From Gnetum montanum (taxonomy: Eukaryota > Streptophyta > Gnetopsida > Gnetales > Gnetaceae), in assembly GCA_015680685.1 (NCBI GenBank), contig MNCI01025042.1:374294-438293 (forward strand): a DNA stretch of 64,000 nucleotides, given 5' to 3'. This document shows positions 59,178-64,000 of this stretch, in pieces (position 1 is the first letter of the stretch; every line of letters begins with the position of its first letter). A model generated the notes under the pieces. The model did not search any database, was not told the origin of the DNA, and saw only the letters and a list, made by a program, of their open reading frames with translations. Both the position numbers and the translations under genes were made by a program.

Positions 59178-60732
59178 TGAAACACCCCAAAATTCAAAGA
59201 CATCCTTGCTTCACCAGGTCTTTGTAATTCGCATAGCATTATGGTAGTTCTTCAAGAGATGGATGCTCTGAATTTCAAACTATCCACTTCAGCAAGTTTT
59301 CTAAGTCAAGGAGTCTTGCTATGCTATGCTACGCCATGTAGCATAGCAAAATTTAGAAGACGATTGCAGAAGCACAGTGCTACGCTATGGTGTGCTATGC
59401 AGTGTAGCGCAGCGTAGCAAAAGTTGGATAGTTATTCCCATCGCCCGACTTCAAGTCCTTCAGAAATGTCTCCTTCTGTCAGAAAGCAGTGAACTTGGCC
59501 AAAATCAGGTCATGTTTGCTGCTACACTACACTAACCTACATGGCGCAGCGAGGCGTAGCAATTCTACAAAAGTCACAGAAGGCATCTCAAAGGGTAGGA
59601 TCAACAAGTTCGTAAGTTTTGCAGTGCAAAAGAAAAAGCTTGTAGATTGGCGATGTTTTTGTGACTAAGGACAGTTTCTACGATATGAAACACTACGTAG
59701 TGTAGCATAGCGTAGTAAATCTGTGACTAGCAGTCACAACACTATGAAAGTTCCCAACACATGTAGCAGGACACAATGCAGATTTTTGCTTCAAACTGAT
59801 GGTTACGCTACGCTACGGTGTGTAGTGTAGCAGAGCATGACAAGATGCTACGCTACGCTACGCTGCATAGCGTACCACAGTGTGACAAGATGCTACACTA
59901 CACCAAGGGCTATGCTACAAAGCATCGAAAGACGTGGTGACCAGTTATGCAAAATTAATGCACCTCACCTAATTGCACCATTGCTCTAATAGTGTAATTA
60001 CGATGCGACAGGTTTGTAATTACGGCGTGGCAGGCTCGCCCAACAGTCATGCAGGCACGTGCAGCATAGACAAGTCAGTATAGGCCCAGGGCACGTGGCT
60101 TCCAAACCGCATCTTTTGCACACCCTCGGCCCTATAAATACCCTAATGACCATCAAGGTCTGGGTTCCATTTTTCTGAGCAATCTAGTTGGCTAATGATT
60201 TTTGTTGGCTAACAAGCAAGCAAGATAGCACCATAACCTTGAGCATTGTAAGCTTCCTATTTTGACATTGTAAATAGTTAGCATTCTCAGTTGGTATTTC
60301 GTTCTGCTCTTTCCTACCACCTTGGTAGCACTTTGTGTTCAAGCACATAGCTATCTCGCTCTAGACATCTTGGTTACCCTTAGGATCTCTTCACTTCCTA
60401 GCACTGTGCAACCGATTGTATCCATCTTGACAAAGTGAAGTTGTAGCTCCGAAATGGTGCATTTTTCTAACTACATTTTACTTTGTCTCCTACTTATTAT
60501 CGCATTTTACACTATTTTCTGCTTCTTTTACATTCAAGCATCACTTCATGCTATTAGTTTCATTTTCAAATAACACATTGCAAAAGGTTATATTAACACC
60601 AACTAAGTCCCTGTCTAATCGACCAGACCATTCAGGGTGCCCTGTTTCCATCCCATCCAGCATGGCCCTCCTGCAGAAACTGGGTTGAGACTGTCAACGA
60701 TCGATGACCTCAGTGTTTTCCAACTGCCAACA
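59178..60732 (+). repeat. 5' LTR of Tat-5
   Basis: 1,555 bp, TGAAACACC...GCCAACA. Same family as the Tat-2 LTRs (same termini, the same TATAAATACCC box at 60133, and the aagtccctgtc and cctcagtgtttt blocks near the end). U3 (59310-59935) is packed with TACGCTA/TAGCGTA dyads. Confidence 0.9.
60133..60140 (+). promoter_or_regulatory. TATA box of the Tat-5 LTR
   Basis: CCCTATAAATACCC, matching both Tat-2 LTRs. Confidence 0.8.
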
Positions 60733-60754
60733 TTGTCGGTCGGTATAGTTTTTC

Positions 60755-60772
60755 TGGCGCTAGAAAGAGGGC
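60755..60772 (+). other. Primer binding site of Tat-5
   Basis: TGGCGCTAGAAAGAGGGC, 22 bp after the LTR. This is the best preserved of the Tat primer sites here and keeps the CpG lost in the others. Confidence 0.85.
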
Positions 60773-60789
60773 TTTTGATGCCCTTTTCG

Positions 60790-61100
60790 CATGTCACGGT
60801 AGTCCTGCAAGCCTTCTTCACCCTGATACGCATTAGCGTAAACTTGACACCCGTCTGTGGTTGTTTACACGTCGTGCGATGTAGTTCAGTTAACTCAACG
60901 GTTCCTCAGGAGCCCTATAGGACATAAAGCCTCTAGTTGCTAGCTAACTTGCCTATCCTATGGTAGTCTTGCATGCATTCTGTACCCTATCGTGCACTAG
61001 CGTAAATGTGACATCCTTTTGTAGTTGTTTACGCATCGTGTGGTACAGGTCGGTCGTCTCGACAGTTCCTCGGGAGCCCTACAAGACATAAAGCCTTATT
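60790..61100 (+). repeat. Tandem duplication in the Tat-5 leader
   Basis: Two copies of about 135-163 bp: acggtagtcctgcaagc at 60797 recurs as atggtagtcttgcatgc at 60960. Both end in gttcctcaggagccct or close variants followed by acataaagcct. Confidence 0.8.
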
Positions 61101-61209
61101 TTTTTATTACTTGCCAAATTTTTTTTTGCTCTTCTCATTCACAAAACTATTTAGCTTTTCAATTTCCTTGCTTTCTTTCATGTTTACAAAACTATCTAGC
61201 TTAGTAACA

Positions 61210-64000
61210 ATGACTTCCACAACTACTGCTGCTAACACCTTCAACGTTGAGGTTCCCATCATGGTTCAAGGCACCATTGGTGCTGAACAACCATTGAACC
61301 CAATCTTGGAAACACAGAAATCCTTCAGGATCCAAAATCAGGGACCTGAGGGCTTGGCCCAACAACATGAGCGCTATAACTTTCTCTGTGCAAAGGTTTA
61401 GGCAAACTTGCCTTTGGATGTACACGAATTCGAGGGCAAACGTAGCTTCAAGTTCACTTACTGCGATGGGAAGGAGTTTGTTCCCACTCCCAATGCTTCC
61501 ATACCTTTGACACAGATAAACAAAAGGCTTCTAGACCAACTAATCTAGTTGGCTAGGCTTAGGAAGTAGTAGGACATAGCATCCAACTAGGATGATGCCT
61601 TTTAGGATAAACAGGAGGAACTCGATTCCCAATCCGACGAGGGAGGTCCAACCAATCCCATTCTTGTCCCTCCTACCCAATCCTTCTGGGCCAACCCATT
61701 TTCTATCATCGCTCCCTTTGTCATCACGCCTACACTCTCACAGCCTACAACTACAACTACAATGGGTAGCCATGTTACCTTCCCGGTGTATCAATGCCCT
61801 TATTCTTTTGTTTCATTTGCAGCAACTATGCCTTTGCAAACTGTTCATCAATCCATTCCTGTAGCTTATCACACACCAATCACGGCTACCCTACCACATA
61901 TTCATGTTGTGCCTACTTCACAATCATATGCAGCTTTCATTTCAATTCCTACGATCACATCTGTTCCACCCACTATGGCAGGCTTGGGCCCGTCCACGTA
62001 GTGGACCCCGCAGATGTCTCATTATTCTCATCCTCAGACCTAAAAAACCTTGAAAATGGTACAACCCAACACAGGGCTATGGTCTATTCCATCGATGACA
62101 CAAGTAGTCTATCCGGTAGCTCAAACCGTGGTTGCTGCTTTGACAACAACACCTATCGAGTGGTGGGCAGCGTAAGCAACACCTTTTGCGGGGACTATCC
62201 CAATGGTACCGTCGATGGGTCACGCCACCACCCCTGCCATTCCACAAACAGGAACAACCTCAATAGTTTCCCAACTATCCACAACATTGTAGGGTTTGGA
62301 TCAAGTATTCCAGCTCATCCAAACCCTCACTGAGGAAATCAAACGTCTCAAGGCTATCGAGTCTGACATAGTACAAGTCATGGACTTTTACTAGGATGAC
62401 CGCATCAGCCCTGCAATCTCTACGCTAACGCTACCTCCAGGGATGTCCCTCCCCCACCTCACGAAGTACGATGAGGAGGGGGATCCCAACGCACATCTAG
62501 TCACCTTTAGGTCTGAGTCTCTCCTATTGCAATAATGGTCGCACATGATCATTCTTTTCTTTGCCATGTCCCTAGCTGAGAGAGCCTTAGATTGGTATCA
62601 CACACTACCATGCTCATCCATTTCAACTCTAGAGGAGCTTCTGACCCAATTTGTGACTTGCTTCAAGTATAACTTGAAGCTGGAAATCACGCTGGACCAG
62701 CTGATGAGCGTGAAGTAGGAGCCTCTGGAACTGGTCCAGAAGTTCATCCAGTGATGGAGCACAACCCTTAATGAAATCCTCGAGCCCATCATGGAGGCCC
62801 ACTTGCTGGCCATCTTTAAGGATGCAGTGAATGACTTTATCAAGTCTAAACTATACTACATCACCCCTTGCACTCTTAGTCGCCTTCACTCAGACTAAGA
62901 GTATACAAGATGCGGCCAAGGCAAGCAAAGACCCAGCCTACATTGCCTACAAAAACACCTTCACAAAGAAGGACAAGGGTAAGGCCCCAATGACCACAGT
63001 GGTTGCTGTGGTAACCGAGGCCAAGCCCAGACCTAGTAACAATGGTAACAAGGGCAACAAGAAATTGGTCATACCCGCAACTATCCCCATGCCCAAGTAG
63101 CGCAACATGTCGCAACCTCCAGTACCTATGCCTAAGACATCTACACAACCCAAATCAAACTTTGAGCATAAAGATCGCTTAAAGTACACCCCACTTTCTC
63201 TCAAGCCTTTGAAACTTCTAAAGCAACTACTGGCAGTGAGGCACATTCAACACAAGCATATGTCAAAAGAAGCAAGTAGGAGACATCAACGTTACTACGA
63301 GCTCCATAGGAACCCCTCCTTGGCCCTGCCCAATGAGCCCCCAGTTCCTAAGGGTTTTCGATTAGATAGGTTTTGTGACTACCACCAACAGTGTGGTCAC
63401 AACATGGATTACTATCTAGCATTGTAGGCTGACATCCAGAGGTTGATCGATCAGGGAAAACTAGTGTTGGATGAAAGCAACCCAATACATCCTGAAAACC
63501 AATCTATGCATGTCTACATAGACCCCCTCAACACCAATAATTCTACTTACATCACCAACGCCATCAGCATTGACAGTGATCCTAGGCCACCCCAGTAGCC
63601 ATTCATGGTCCATGTGCCTCAACGTAGTGCACCAGCACCATGAGCGGCTAATCAAAGCTTGCAATAGCTATTTGTCCTGAGAGTCCCTCCATGGGCATCC
63701 ATCTCCGCACCACCTGTTAGCAAAACCGTGCTACTTCGCCTGTTAACACCATTAGCTCCTTTCATTATTAGGGGGTTGACTCCTTTGACAACCCCCATCC
63801 CGCATAAGATAGCTGAACAACTTTCTCATACTAAAAAACAAGAAGTGTGTTTCACGGGTGAGGCGTCGAAGGGGAATACCACCCAAGGCATTCCCAAGCC
63901 TACATCTTTGTCCCCTTCACCTACACCTTCATCACCAAAGACGAACGTTGTTGTAACCGCACAGTCCGTGCCACCCTACCGAAAAGGGTCTGTACCTAGA
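61210..64000 (+). pseudogene. gag: Tat-5 gag, continuing past the window
   Basis: Starts at ATG 61210 (MTSTTTAANTFNVEVPIMVQ). YNFLCAKV (61375) and CDGKEFVPTPNASIPL (61465) match Tat-2 and Tat-3. A P/T/S-rich region follows in shifted frames. The central gag domain is 62457-62880: LTKYDEEGDPNAHLVTF, LAERALDWYHTLP, FVTCFKYNLKLEITLDQL, AHLLAIFKDAV. Then a basic segment, and FCDYHQQCGHNMDYY (about 63372), close to the cysteine-histidine block CDYHQ..GHxT..C. Protease would lie beyond 64000. Stops, mostly TAG, and frameshifts are present but fewer than in the older copies. Confidence 0.85.

Overview
The window looks like nuclear DNA of a seed plant with a large, repeat-filled genome. I see no host gene, tRNA or rRNA. 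Almost everything is a nest of old Ty3/gypsy LTR retrotransposons of two lineages. One is Tat-like: dual RNase H, a primer site reading TGGYGCTARAAGRAGG, and a long extra gene on the opposite strand. The other is Athila-like: an Asp-tRNA-type primer site, an FMDDF box in reverse transcriptase, and an extra ORF after pol. The species cannot be named from this. Nearly all reading frames are broken, mostly by TAG codons, as expected from cytosine-methylation decay.

Layout. 1-5960 is a truncated Tat copy (Tat-1): its opposite-strand gene reads on + and the end of gag-protease reads on -. 5930-8620 is a degenerate tandem array of about 180 bp units. 8644-9849 and 26957-28640 are two halves of the opposite-strand gene of Tat-3, split by a whole Tat element on the minus strand (Tat-2, 9850-26956: LTRs 9850-11903 and 24911-26956, gag-protease 20576-24439, an opposite-strand gene around 17724-19925, pol 13672-17135). 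28991-37901 is a minus-strand Athila-like element (Athila-1) that lacks pol and sits inside Tat-3. 38106-44081 holds the Tat-3 gag-protease, leader, primer site and an LTR that also serves as the 3' LTR of a neighbouring Tat-4 copy (44082-46019). 46020-59177 is a plus-strand Athila-like element with gag, protease, RT, RNase H, integrase and a post-pol ORF (Athila-2). Its 3' LTR is cut by a younger plus-strand Tat element (Tat-5, 59178 to the window end).

How the parts work together. In each Tat copy the sense strand encodes gag-protease (and, in Tat-2, RT-RNase H-integrase), while the opposite strand carries a separate gene with what look like spliceosomal introns at shared positions. Introns in that orientation would not be spliced from the genomic RNA of the element, so they can survive retrotransposition. 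In both Athila-like copies the ORF after pol is preceded by a short cassette resembling the U3 promoter of that same element's own LTR. The Tat-2 opposite-strand gene likewise has a TATA-bearing upstream region with motifs shared with its LTR. Extra genes inside retrotransposons, each with its own LTR-like promoter, are the most interesting signal here.
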